A stretch of DNA of 64,000 nucleotides, from the NCBI GenBank assembly GCA_025463765.1, contig JAODBC010000015.1, positions 31,581 through 95,580 of the forward strand, written 5' to 3'. Under the pieces are notes generated by a model. The model was not told the origin of the DNA, searched no databases, and saw only the letters and a program-made list of their open reading frames with translations. This document shows, one piece after another, positions 1 to 9,074 of the stretch (position 1 is the stretch's first letter; every line of letters starts with the position of its first letter). A program made the translations under genes and the position numbers. The DNA comes from Subtercola sp. (GTDB lineage: Bacteria > Actinomycetota > Actinomycetes > Actinomycetales > Microbacteriaceae).

Positions 1-97
1 AGAGCGTGTCGAACAGGTTCGGCAACGCCCTCGACGCGTGATCGCGGTCGATCTCGAAACGAGACAGAGGCAGCTCGGTGAGCAAAGTCTTCAGCAT
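1..97 (-). CDS. nudC: Probable NAD(+) diphosphatase (NudC-like), N-terminal fragment
   Basis: Only the first 32 codons lie in the window; the gene runs off the left edge. The ATG is at 97. The peptide contains LPLSR followed by ID, RD and then LPNLFDTL, which resembles the N-terminus of actinobacterial NudC-type Nudix hydrolases that cleave NADH or decap NAD-RNA. The catalytic Nudix box is outside the window. Context agrees: in actinobacteria nudC lies close to the AdnAB helicases. It is divergent from the phosphotransferase gene that follows, with a short shared upstream region. Confidence 0.55.
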   Translation of the reverse strand, partial: MLKTLLTELPLSRFEIDRDHASRALPNLFDTL

Positions 98-159
98 GGG
101 TTGACCAATCGTGCGTGGCGAAAGCCAGCGAGCGCAGCAGCCGGCCGTACCCTGAGGGC

Positions 160-1212
160 ATGGCCAGATCTTCTCTCACTCTAGCCGCGCTCGCCACTGC
201 GGCAGTCGCCGGCCTCGACGTGGTATCGACCACCCGGCTGTCGAACGATCAAGCCGGCAGGTTCGACTCGGCGCTGCTGAACATCCGGGGCGGCGACCAG
301 TTCGTGGTGCGTGTTCCCACGGCCCGCGAGGCCGAGATCGAGCAGTCGAGCGATCTGGTCGCGCTGCGCGCGCTCACCGGCGGATCGCGCAAGCGGCTGC
401 CGTTCGAGGCGCCCGAGTTTCTCGGGCAGGCGCCCATCGGTGAGACACGCGGAATCGTCTACCGATACATTCCCGGCTACCCGGCCACGCTCGACAGCCT
501 CGAGGTGAGCGTCGAACTCGCCGAATCGTTCGGGCGCGCCATCGCGGCCATCCATTCGCTTCCCACATCGGTCATCACCGACGCCGGGCTTCCGGTGCAG
601 AGTGCGGCCGAGGCTGCCAGAACGGCCCGCACGGTAAAAGACCGCGCGGCAGCGACGGGCCGAGTTCCCACGGAACTACTCACCCGCTGGTCGCTCGCTG
701 TCGAAGACAGTGCGCTCTGGCAGTTCCAGCCCACGGTCATTCACGGCGCCCTGGGCCCGGAATCGTTCTTGATCGCGGGCGAGCACGTCACCGGAATACT
801 CGACTGGTCGAACTTGAAGGTCGGCGACCCCGCCAGCGACCTGTACTGGCTCAGCTCTGTCTCACGCGAAGAGTCTGCTACCCGCGTGTTCGCGGGCTAC
901 AACACCGGCCGGCTCGGGCCGGTCGACCGGCAACTGCGAAAGCGCGCTCGGCTGTATGCAGAGCTCGAGATAGCGAAATGGCTGGTGCACGGCTCCGACC
1001 TGCGCGACAGCGCGATCGTCGACGACGCGGTCGGCATGCTCGCGGGCCTTGCGACGACGGCTCAAGCCGACCTCGTGAACCCGCTCTCGACCGACACCGG
1101 GCGCGTCATGGCCGTCGACGAGGTCGAAGAGATGCTGAAGAGCACACCTCGCCCCGAACCGGTTTCTGCTCGCGACCACGCGAACGCAGCCCGCATCAGC
1201 GACGACGACTGA
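160..1212 (+). CDS. Aminoglycoside/macrolide phosphotransferase-family (APH) protein
   Basis: This is a kinase-like fold protein of the APH family, which phosphorylates small molecules or sugars; the substrate cannot be read from sequence. The catalytic loop appears as VIHGALGPESFLI (HGxLxxxxx), followed by GILDWSNLKVGDPASDLYWL, which supplies the metal-binding D of the DxD/DW motif. A GTG at 115 is possible, but the ATG at 160 follows TGAGGG and begins the conserved part. The canonical catalytic Asp of HGDL is Ala here (HGAL), so activity may be altered. It is convergent with adnB and divergent from the nudC-like gene. Confidence 0.75.
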   Translation: MARSSLTLAALATAAVAGLDVVSTTRLSNDQAGRFDSALLNIRGGDQFVVRVPTAREAEIEQSSDLVALRALTGGSRKRLPFEAPEFLGQAPIGETRGIVYRYIPGYPATLDSLEVSVELAESFGRAIAAIHSLPTSVITDAGLPVQSAAEAARTARTVKDRAAATGRVPTELLTRWSLAVEDSALWQFQPTVIHGALGPESFLIAGEHVTGILDWSNLKVGDPASDLYWLSSVSREESATRVFAGYNTGRLGPVDRQLRKRARLYAELEIAKWLVHGSDLRDSAIVDDAVGMLAGLATTAQADLVNPLSTDTGRVMAVDEVEEMLKSTPRPEPVSARDHANAARISDDD

Positions 1213-1264
1213 ACCACAGCTCCGCTGCGTCTGAAACGAGTCGCCGACGGCGAGCCCCATGCTG

Positions 1265-4200
1265 CTACCGCGCTGCCGTACTCTTCCAGAGTTCGAGCAG
1301 CTCCGCCTCCGAATAGAGGCGCTGGGGAACGATGATCTGATCTACACCGACGAAGTAGAAGGCGGCGTCGATCAGGTCGGGATCGATGCCGCGCCACTTC
1401 GCGTACGCGAGGCGATAGAGGGCCAGCTGCAGCTGCTTCACCTCGAGGTCGTCAGCGTCGGTCGGAGGACGGCCGGTCTTCCAATCGACGACCTCGTAGC
1501 GCTCACCGCGCTTGAACACTGCGTCGATCTTGCAGATCACGATGTTGTCGCCGAGCGGCAGATGTATCTCGACCTCCACCTCCTCCGGGGCGACACTCGC
1601 CCACGGAGAGGTCTCGAACGTGGCCTGCAGCGCAGCGAGAGCAGCTTCGTCTTCGAGGTCGGGCGCCGCGGTGTCGGGCGATTCGTCGAACGTCAGCCGG
1701 TCATCCACTTCATCCGCACCATCGAGCTCGGCCAGCGCGGCGTCGAGTTGCTCCGAGCCGCCGGTCATCGAGTATCGGTTCTCGACCCAGGAGTGAAAGC
1801 GCGTGCCGAGCCGGGTCTGCCGGTACGGCCGCTCGGGCATCGGGCGACGCAGTTGCCGGGCGACTCCCTCGGCATCGGTGACGTAGTCCTTGAACCGAGA
1901 GGCCGCGACGCGCGTCGGGATGCCCAGCTGCTGTTCTTCGAGCAGTGACCGTCGTTCGGCCAGCAGCAGATCGATGTCGTGCGTCCAGGCGTTCGGTGCG
2001 CTCGGGTCTGCGCTGAGCACGGCGTCGGCCGCGGCCCGCACATGCGGTTCACGCGAACCCAGCGGATCGAGCGGCCACGGCACGAGCAGCTGAATGGCGG
2101 GCAACGGATTCTCGTCGTGCCGTGGGGCGTCGGGCAGAGCATCCGCGTCGATCAGCCCGTGCTCGGCGAGCTCGCGCAGAAACAGCCCGGGGCGGCGCGG
2201 CTGCAGCTGGGTCGACCAGAACGACCCGCTCAGCAGCAGGCTCTCGCGAGCGCGGGTCACCGCAACGTAGATGAGCCGCCGCTGCTCGTCGGCGAACTGG
2301 TCGACGATCTGCGCGCTGAACGCGGCTTTCGAGGCCGCGAACTCGGCCTGGGTGGCGGCCGTGCGCCACGGCAGAAACGGCAGTTCGGCTGTGTCACCGC
2401 GAAACTCGAAGGGCAGCTCGCCGAAGCCGAGCCAGCCCTGTTTGCTGAGCGGCCGGCCCGGCAGTTCGTCTTCGACCAGTCGCGGAATCACCACCGTGTC
2501 CCACTCCAGGCCCTTTGACCCGTGAATGGTCAGAATCTGCACGGTACCGGGCTCGGGCTCGTCAGATTGCGGCGAGAGCTTGTCGCGCTTCTCGGCCTCG
2601 TCGAGCCACGACAAGAACGTGCCGAGCCCGGCCGTCGAATCTGCCGCGACGAACGCCGTGATCTGCTCCGAGAACGCGTCGAGGCTCGCTTGGCCGAGGT
2701 ACGAGCGCTCGTTGGCGGCCACCTCGATGTCGAGCAGCAGTTCTTGTTTCACCAGATTGGCCAGGTCGAGCAGGTCGAGCCCGGTTCTGGTGCGCAGGGT
2801 GGCGAGCTGCCGGCCCGCCGCCCGCAACCGCTCGAGCCCTGCCTCGGTGAAGGAGTCGAGCATCCGGTGCCCGTCGGGCGCTTCGGCGACGAAGTCGAGT
2901 GCGTCGACGAGCGAGCGCCCTTCGTCAGGGGCGACGGATGATCGCAGCCGCTGTTTCACGTCGTCACCCAGTGGGCTGAATCGGTGGTCGCGTTCTGCCA
3001 GCCACGAGGCCACCCGGCTGAGGGCGTAGACGTCGCGCACCCCGACCCGCCAGCGGGCCCCGGTGAGCAGGCGCACGAGCTCGGACTCTGCGCTCGGGTA
3101 GTAGATGACCCGCAGCGCCGACACGAGGTCGGCCACTGCGGGTTCTTCGAGCAGGCCGCCGAGCCCGAGAACGTGAAACGGAACTCCGCGTTCGGTGAGG
3201 GCAGAGGTGAACGCATCGATCTTCTTAATCGAGCGGCAGAGCATGGCGGCCGAGCGGGTCTCACCTTGAGCGTTCGGAATCGCAAGCTGCAGCGCGAGCC
3301 AGTCGGCGACGGCCGCAGCTTCGTCGTTCACCGTCTCGGCGAAGACCGCGTCGAGCGTGCCACGCCCGGCTGCGGGCCGGGCCTCGAGCCGCTGCACGGC
3401 GACCCGCGACGCCGCTGTCAGCGGAGCCACGAGCGTGTTCGCGGCGTCGAGCACGTGCAGGGGGTTACGCCAGCTGGTCGACAGGGCGAATTCGGCCGCA
3501 CCTCGAGCGTGCCCCGTGAAGTCGGCTGCGAAGGTCGCCAGGTTCGCGGCGCTCGCCCCGCGCCAGCCGTAGATCGACTGATGCGGGTCGCCGACGGCCA
3601 TCACCGGATGCCCGGCGAACAGCCGCGAGAGCAACCGGGTCTGCACGACCGAGGTGTCTTGGTATTCGTCGAGCAGAACAACGCGGTACCGACGCCGGTA
3701 CTCGTCGACCACGCGCGGCACACGCTCGGTGATCGCCAGCGCGAGCGCCACCTGGTCGGAGTACTCGACGAACCCGCGCCTGATCTTCTCGCGGGCGAAC
3801 TGCTCGGCGAGGTCGACCAGCACCGGCAGGCCGGAAACAGTCTGCATGCTGTCGCGCAACACAGCGTTGAGGGTCGATGCCGCCGCCCCGGTCTTGCCGG
3901 TCGGCAGCGCGCCGAGCAGCGAGAACTCACCGGCCATGGCCACCACGTCGGCCGGGTCGACGACGTTCTCACTGATGGCACGGCTGAGACGAAGCACGGC
4001 CTCGGTGATCGAGTCGAGCGAACGGTCGAGATCGAGCAGCCGATCATCCGTGCTGGCCGTCACCAACCGCCGGGCGATCTGCCATGCCGACGCTTCGCTC
4101 AAAATACTCGAGTCGCCCTCGCGCCCGATGAGCAGGGCGTTGTCGCGAAAGATGGTATTTGCGAACGAGTTGTAGGTGGCCACGGTCGGGGCGTCGAACG

Positions 4201-4600
4201 GATCGAAGTCGATCTCGGTCAATTTCGCGGCATCGAGCTGGTCGATGCGTGAGCGGATGCGCTGGGCGAGCTCCCCCGCGGCCTTGCGGGTGAAGGTGAG
4301 GCCGAGCACCTCGGTCGGTGCGACGAGGCCGTTCGCCAACAGCCAGACCACCCGGTTGGCCATGGTCTCGGTCTTGCCGCTTCCCGCGCCGGCGATGACA
4401 ATGCTCGGCCCGAGCGGCGCCTCGATGACGGCGCGCTGCTGCACTGTGGGTCGCGGCAGGCCGAGCGTATCGGCGATCTTCTCGGCGCTGTGCTCTGCAG
4501 GCACCGGATGCCCGTTCCCTGCATTCCCGGGCACGAACACCCCGGTGGTGCGGTACCCGGCTGCCGAGGCGCGCTGTGGCGCAGGGTACTCGTCGCTCAT
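1265..4600 (-). CDS. adnB: ATP-dependent helicase-nuclease AdnB
   Basis: Lead motor and nuclease subunit of the AdnAB complex, which resects DNA double-strand breaks in actinobacteria in place of RecBCD or AddAB. UvrD-type motifs are complete: Walker A GAGSGKT (residues about 71-77), motif II LLDEYQD, motif III VGDPHQSIYGWRG, motif V TIHGSKGLEWD, motif VI YVAVTRARESL. The C-terminal 150 residues form a PD-(D/E)XK nuclease (KIDAVF, then VVDWKTG, then QLALY). The length (1111 aa) fits the family. The ATG at 4600 overlaps the adnA stop in an ATGA junction (4597-4600), indicating translational coupling. A start 13 codons upstream is possible, but coupling favours 4600. Confidence 0.93.
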   Translation of the reverse strand: MSDEYPAPQRASAAGYRTTGVFVPGNAGNGHPVPAEHSAEKIADTLGLPRPTVQQRAVIEAPLGPSIVIAGAGSGKTETMANRVVWLLANGLVAPTEVLGLTFTRKAAGELAQRIRSRIDQLDAAKLTEIDFDPFDAPTVATYNSFANTIFRDNALLIGREGDSSILSEASAWQIARRLVTASTDDRLLDLDRSLDSITEAVLRLSRAISENVVDPADVVAMAGEFSLLGALPTGKTGAAASTLNAVLRDSMQTVSGLPVLVDLAEQFAREKIRRGFVEYSDQVALALAITERVPRVVDEYRRRYRVVLLDEYQDTSVVQTRLLSRLFAGHPVMAVGDPHQSIYGWRGASAANLATFAADFTGHARGAAEFALSTSWRNPLHVLDAANTLVAPLTAASRVAVQRLEARPAAGRGTLDAVFAETVNDEAAAVADWLALQLAIPNAQGETRSAAMLCRSIKKIDAFTSALTERGVPFHVLGLGGLLEEPAVADLVSALRVIYYPSAESELVRLLTGARWRVGVRDVYALSRVASWLAERDHRFSPLGDDVKQRLRSSVAPDEGRSLVDALDFVAEAPDGHRMLDSFTEAGLERLRAAGRQLATLRTRTGLDLLDLANLVKQELLLDIEVAANERSYLGQASLDAFSEQITAFVAADSTAGLGTFLSWLDEAEKRDKLSPQSDEPEPGTVQILTIHGSKGLEWDTVVIPRLVEDELPGRPLSKQGWLGFGELPFEFRGDTAELPFLPWRTAATQAEFAASKAAFSAQIVDQFADEQRRLIYVAVTRARESLLLSGSFWSTQLQPRRPGLFLRELAEHGLIDADALPDAPRHDENPLPAIQLLVPWPLDPLGSREPHVRAAADAVLSADPSAPNAWTHDIDLLLAERRSLLEEQQLGIPTRVAASRFKDYVTDAEGVARQLRRPMPERPYRQTRLGTRFHSWVENRYSMTGGSEQLDAALAELDGADEVDDRLTFDESPDTAAPDLEDEAALAALQATFETSPWASVAPEEVEVEIHLPLGDNIVICKIDAVFKRGERYEVVDWKTGRPPTDADDLEVKQLQLALYRLAYAKWRGIDPDLIDAAFYFVGVDQIIVPQRLYSEAELLELWKSTAAR

Positions 4601-7600
4601 GCGCTCACCGCCTTCACGAGGTGGATGCGGTAGTTCCACCGGCCGTGCGGGTCGCGCTCGTCGAGCCCCTCGCGGCCGGCGAACACTGAGCCGGCCATTC
4701 CTACGGCTGCGGTTTCGATGCGCCGGCGGAACTCGGCCTCGGTCTCGTCGGTCAACGGGGCCTGGGCCAGGAGCTTGTAGTGCACCTTGTTGGCGCCGCT
4801 GCCCGACGACAGCGCCACGTAAAGCAGAACGGCACCGTCGCTGACGAGGTTGCCGGGGCCGGCCGGGCCAGCGGCGGCTGTGCGCCCGACGGCGACTGGG
4901 TCAGCGACGGCCGGGTCGGCGGCGGCCGCTGGCCAGCGCGGGGTGCCGGCAGCAGCCGCCTCGTCGACAGTGGGCGTGGATGCCACGAGCGCACCCTCGG
5001 CGAGCGCCAGCTGGTAGCTGCCGAGCTGCGCATGGTCACGAACGGCCGCGGCGGCCGGTGCGGAGTTTCCCGTCTTGAGGTCGACGACGCTGACGTGGCC
5101 GTTCGCGTGCAGCTCCACCCGGTCGACCGTGCCACGCAGGCGAGCGCGGCCGATGTCGAGGGCAAAACTCTGCTCGCCGCCGAGCAGCGTGGCGTCGTTG
5201 CGCTCGAACTGCTGCAGGTATTCCGAGAGGCCGAGCACCTTCTTCTCAGTGCGGCGTCGTTCGCGCTCGCCGAGCCAGGGCGACTCGAAGTGCAGCTCGT
5301 TCCAGCGTTCGTCGAGCTCGTTCCACAGCGCCACGACGCTGAGATCGGGGTCGGTGCGCTTCGACACCTCTTCCATCACCGAATGCAGCAGGGTGCCGAT
5401 GCCCGCCGGCACCCCGAAGGTGCCACCCGACACCTTGTCGACGAACCAGGCCAGCGGCGACTTCTCGAACGTCTCGAGCTTCGACGGTGACACGTCGACG
5501 TAATTCTGCGGGTCTTCGAGGTCGACCAGGTCGTCGAGCGTCGACGGTTCACGCAGCCCGTACCACGACTTCGGATGCGCGCCGGGCACCCCCTCGGCGG
5601 CCAACCGCGCGAGCGCAGCGGCCGCCCCCGGGTCACCCGTCTCGGCCAGCCGACGGCGGAGCTCACCCACGAGCCCCCGCAACGAGAGTGGATGCCCAGC
5701 AGCACTGCGACCGAACCCCGGTGCCGAGATGCCGTCGCCGGCTGCCGCGGCACTACTCTCGCTAGCACCCGACGCCCGCGACCGTTGTGCCGGCGATTCG
5801 CGCTGTACTGACCCGAGCTGAGACGACCCGAGCGGCTGCGACTCTAGCGGCTGCGACTCGAGCGGCTGCGACCCTAGCGGCGCTGACTCTAGCGGCGACG
5901 ACCCCTCGACGTGCCTCACGCCAGGGTCGGCGACGTCGCCGGTCTCTGCGACCCGCACGACCTCGGTGACCTCCACGACGCCGCCGTCGTCGTCGAAATC
6001 GAACAGCGCGACGAGTCCGCTCGAGTCGGCTCGGGCGGCGGCCAACGTCACGGCCGGGGCCGCGGCAGCATCTCGTTGCGCGCTGCCACGTCTATCGCCT
6101 GCGCCACCGGCTGTGCCGCCGTCGTCGGGCACGAGCCGGGTGAAAGCCGAGGGCTGCTCGTCGTCGTTCTGCACCGCGGTGAGTACGACCTGGGTGGTGG
6201 CTCGCGAGACGGCGAGTACGAGCATCCGCAACTCGTCGCCGAGCACTTCGGCGCGAGCGTCGACGTCGGCGACGGGTTGCGCGGCCACCACCGCGCTCAG
6301 GCGATCGGGGTGCAGAAGCGAGCCGCGCAGACGCAGGTTGGGCCAGACAGACTCCTGCAGGCGTGCCACCACGACGACCTCGAACTCGGCCCCGATGACG
6401 CCGTTCGGGGTCGATACGACCACCGCGTCGCCTGCGGAGCGTGGCGAGAGCGAGTCTTCGGCCACCTCGGCCTCGAGGAGCCCGACGAAGAAGTCGCCGG
6501 CGGGCCGGCTGGGAGTGCGTTCGACGAATCGCTTCGCAGCGGTGAAGACGCCGACCACGCCGTCGAGATAACGATTCGCTTCGTCAGCAAGAATTCCCGA
6601 GCCCTGCGCCTGCTTCGCCCATACCGTTCCCAGCCGACTGCCGCTGAACAGCAGCCAGAGCAGCTCCTCTGCGCTGGCGCCGCGCTTCTCGAGCGCCCGC
6701 ACCCGATGCAGAAGCTCGGCCAGGCGGGCGACCCGCCGGGCGGGCGCCGAGTCGATGGTGGCCAGGCGACCGGGGTATTCGAGGGCGTCGCGCAGCAGCT
6801 CTTCGGCCGTGCGGTGACCGTCACCGGCCAGCTCTTCTTGCCGAAGCGACAGGCGCAGGCGACGCAGCGAGACACCGTCGAGACCGCCGAACGGGCCGAG
6901 CAAGAGGTCGGAGACGCGATCGTCGGTGAGCTCGAGCGCGCCGGTGGCCAGCATCACGGCCATCATCAGGTGGCGGGCGGCGTAGTCGTCGCGCAGGGCG
7001 ACTCCGCCGGTCGTGGTGCTGGTCGGCACTTCGGCGAGCGCTAGACCGCGGGTCATCGACGACAGCAGCGAGCCCGAGCGCACCACGACGGCCATGTCGC
7101 CCCATGGAACGCCGCGCAGCAGATGGTGCTCCCGCAGCAGGTGCGCGATGGAGGCGATCTCGCCCGCGCTCGAGGTGGCGAGAATGCGACGCACGGGCGC
7201 GATCTCGGCCGGGGCGGAGGCGGCCGGGGCGGAAGCAGCCGGGGCGGAGGCGACCCCAGCTGAGGCGGCACGAGCGGGGGCTACCGGGGCTGAGGCGGCC
7301 GAGCGTGCGGCGCGCTGCCGGCCCGCCGCCGCGGCCCCGATACGGGTCGTCGCCCGGTCGACCAGGCTCCGGATGCCCGGCCCGTGCCGATAGACCGTCG
7401 ACAGGTACAGCGGCTCGGCTGCCGGCACCGCGAGCACCGACCCCAAGCGGCCGAGCCCGTCTTTCTCGCCGCCGCGGAACGTGTTCGTCGCCACGTCGGG
7501 ATCGCCGAAAGCCACCACAGCGACCCCACGCCGAGCCAGCGTAGACAAGAAGTTCACCGCGCCCGCAGAGAGTTCTTGAAAGTCGTCGACCACGATCATC

Positions 7601-8349
7601 CGCACACCGGTGAGCACCCCGAGCTCGCCCCGCACGACCGCGAGCCGCGCGGCAGCAATGAGTTCGGCGGCGTCGAGGTGCGTGTCGGCCAGCCCGGCCA
7701 CCACCTCGCCGTATTCGGCAGCGAACTCGCCCGCGGCCACCCATTCGGGCACCCCGTGCAGCCGGCCGAGTTCGCTCAGCTCGTGCGGCGAAACGCCGTC
7801 TTCGGTTGCGCGCATCATGAGTTCGCGCAGCTCGGTACGAAAGCCGCGCAGCGCCCGCACGTCCTCGGTCAGCGGATCGGGCCACTGCGGTCCGCCGCCC
7901 TCAGCGGCGTGCCCGGCGAGCATTTCGGCGATGATGCGGTCGTGCTCCGCCCCCGTCAGCAGAGAGGGAGCCGGTGCGCCCGACGCAACGGCGGCCGCCT
8001 GCACGACCTGGAACGCCAGCGAGTTGATGGTTCGTGCCATCGGTCCGTTGGTCGGAACGGCCAGCCGCAACGCGAGCCGGTCGCGCAACCGCGTCGCCGC
8101 GAGCCGCGTCGGGGTGAGCGCGACGATCTCAGAGGGGCGAAAGCCCCGGCCCAGCACCCGATCGGCGACGAGTTCGACGAGAGTGCGCGTCTTGCCCGAG
8201 CCGGGTGCGCCGATGACGGCCACGGTCAGGCCGTCGGCAAGGTCGACCACGGCCCGTTGCGAGGCGTCGAGCGGCAGGCCGAGAGCAGCACGCGGCACGC
8301 CGGGAGTCGCGCTGGGCGCGCCCGGGTCGGTCGCTGCAGGAGAAGTCAC
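4597..8349 (-). CDS. adnA: ATP-dependent helicase-nuclease AdnA
   Basis: Partner of AdnB in the break-resecting motor-nuclease. Walker A is VIGAPGSGKT near residue 50 and motif II is the divergent VVDDFQEL, as expected for the weaker AdnA motor. The C-terminal nuclease has GTVDRVE followed by VVDLKTG. The start is a GTG at 8349 with no clear Shine-Dalgarno but a TAGCTT box at 8357-8362 (complement) 7 nt upstream, suggesting a leaderless transcript. The protein (1250 aa) carries two low-complexity linkers: Ala/Pro-rich units near residues 350-380 and PLGSQ/PLESQ units near residues 817-846. Both are made of 15-bp DNA repeats and are probably unstructured spacers. The gene is co-transcribed with adnB. 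Confidence 0.92.
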   Translation of the reverse strand: MTSPAATDPGAPSATPGVPRAALGLPLDASQRAVVDLADGLTVAVIGAPGSGKTRTLVELVADRVLGRGFRPSEIVALTPTRLAATRLRDRLALRLAVPTNGPMARTINSLAFQVVQAAAVASGAPAPSLLTGAEHDRIIAEMLAGHAAEGGGPQWPDPLTEDVRALRGFRTELRELMMRATEDGVSPHELSELGRLHGVPEWVAAGEFAAEYGEVVAGLADTHLDAAELIAAARLAVVRGELGVLTGVRMIVVDDFQELSAGAVNFLSTLARRGVAVVAFGDPDVATNTFRGGEKDGLGRLGSVLAVPAAEPLYLSTVYRHGPGIRSLVDRATTRIGAAAAGRQRAARSAASAPVAPARAASAGVASAPAASAPAASAPAEIAPVRRILATSSAGEIASIAHLLREHHLLRGVPWGDMAVVVRSGSLLSSMTRGLALAEVPTSTTTGGVALRDDYAARHLMMAVMLATGALELTDDRVSDLLLGPFGGLDGVSLRRLRLSLRQEELAGDGHRTAEELLRDALEYPGRLATIDSAPARRVARLAELLHRVRALEKRGASAEELLWLLFSGSRLGTVWAKQAQGSGILADEANRYLDGVVGVFTAAKRFVERTPSRPAGDFFVGLLEAEVAEDSLSPRSAGDAVVVSTPNGVIGAEFEVVVVARLQESVWPNLRLRGSLLHPDRLSAVVAAQPVADVDARAEVLGDELRMLVLAVSRATTQVVLTAVQNDDEQPSAFTRLVPDDGGTAGGAGDRRGSAQRDAAAAPAVTLAAARADSSGLVALFDFDDDGGVVEVTEVVRVAETGDVADPGVRHVEGSSPLESAPLGSQPLESQPLESQPLGSSQLGSVQRESPAQRSRASGASESSAAAAGDGISAPGFGRSAAGHPLSLRGLVGELRRRLAETGDPGAAAALARLAAEGVPGAHPKSWYGLREPSTLDDLVDLEDPQNYVDVSPSKLETFEKSPLAWFVDKVSGGTFGVPAGIGTLLHSVMEEVSKRTDPDLSVVALWNELDERWNELHFESPWLGERERRRTEKKVLGLSEYLQQFERNDATLLGGEQSFALDIGRARLRGTVDRVELHANGHVSVVDLKTGNSAPAAAAVRDHAQLGSYQLALAEGALVASTPTVDEAAAAGTPRWPAAAADPAVADPVAVGRTAAAGPAGPGNLVSDGAVLLYVALSSGSGANKVHYKLLAQAPLTDETEAEFRRRIETAAVGMAGSVFAGREGLDERDPHGRWNYRIHLVKAVSA
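5812..5901 (-). repeat. In-frame 15-bp tandem repeat in adnA (six units)
   Basis: Six consecutive 15-bp units, for example CCCGAGCGGCTGCGA and CTCTAGCGGCTGCGA on the plus strand, encode PLGSQ/PLESQ-like pentapeptides. The period keeps the reading frame. The repeat falls between the helicase core and the nuclease domain, where length change is likely tolerated. Confidence 0.9.
7207..7311 (-). repeat. In-frame 15-bp tandem repeat in adnA (seven degenerate units)
   Basis: Seven 15-bp units of the type GGCCGGGGCGGAGGC encode the ASAPA/PASA stretch near residues 350-380. The first three units are nearly identical and the later ones have drifted. It lies between helicase domain segments and looks like a disordered insert. 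Confidence 0.85.
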
Positions 8350-8521
8350 GACAGCTAAGCTATCGCCACCCGCCGACAGCCGGCACGTGTTCGCTCACGG
8401 CGAGGGCCGCAGGGGGCGTGAGGGCGCTGCCGGGCATCCGATCTGCCGTAATCTTCTTGAGGTAGGCACAACCGGAACACTCCGGCGGCCCGCGACACAT
8501 CAACGTTGAAAGGCACACCTG

Positions 8522-8746
8522 GTGGAAATTCGTATCGGCATTGCACAATCTCCTCGCGAACTGAGCTTCGAATCGAGCCAGTCGCCCGACGAAATCGAGC
8601 AGACCGTTTCAGCAGCACTGGCGGCTGGCACCGGTCACCTGTCGCTGAAAGACACCAAGGGCAAGCTGTACCTGGTTCCCGTCGTCGGCCTGTCGTACGT
8701 CGAGATCGGTTCTGAAGAGAACCGTCGCATCGGATTCGTCGGCTAG
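8522..8746 (+). CDS. DUF3107 family protein
   Basis: A 74-residue actinobacterial protein of the DUF3107 family (the counterpart of M. tuberculosis Rv3208A/TB9.4, from memory). It begins MEIRIGIAQSPREL and ends with an alternating pattern containing KGKLYLVPV and YVEIG, typical of a small beta-rich domain. The function is not known; several family members are T-cell antigens in mycobacteria. The start is a GTG at 8522 preceded by GAAAGG. Its position between adnA and the rhlE-type helicase matches the mycobacterial order. It is divergent from adnA. Confidence 0.88.
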   Translation: MEIRIGIAQSPRELSFESSQSPDEIEQTVSAALAAGTGHLSLKDTKGKLYLVPVVGLSYVEIGSEENRRIGFVG

Positions 8747-8771
8747 CCGCCGGGCGTAGTCTCTCAGCACC

Positions 8772-9074
8772 ATGGAACTGCTCTTCGTCATTCTGGCCGG
8801 CCTCATTATGGGCGGCGTGGCACGCTACCTGTTTCCGCTGCGCGATACCCACGGAGTCGTGCTCATGCCCGCCGTCGGCGCCATCACCTCTGCGGTCATC
8901 TGGGAGGTGCTCACCTGGTTGGGCTGGGCCTGGAACGACGGCTGGATCTGGGTCGTCACGCTCGTCGTGACCGCCCTCGTGGTGGGCATCACGGCTCCGG
9001 TGCTCGGCCGGGTGCGGCGCGACCACGATCGCGCCCAGCTCACCATGCTGCTGTCGCGCAAGGCCCGCGCCTGA
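8772..9074 (+). CDS. Small integral membrane protein of unknown function
   Basis: This 100-residue protein has three predicted transmembrane segments (about residues 3-20, 30-50 and 55-77) and a short basic cytoplasmic tail (RRDHDRAQ...LLSRKARA). I recognise no enzyme motif. The ATG at 8772 is preceded by TAGTCT at 8757-8762, and it follows the DUF3107 gene by 25 nt. The stop codon overlaps the proposed CTG start of the next gene (CTGA), which suggests co-translation. Confidence 0.75.
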   Translation: MELLFVILAGLIMGGVARYLFPLRDTHGVVLMPAVGAITSAVIWEVLTWLGWAWNDGWIWVVTLVVTALVVGITAPVLGRVRRDHDRAQLTMLLSRKARA

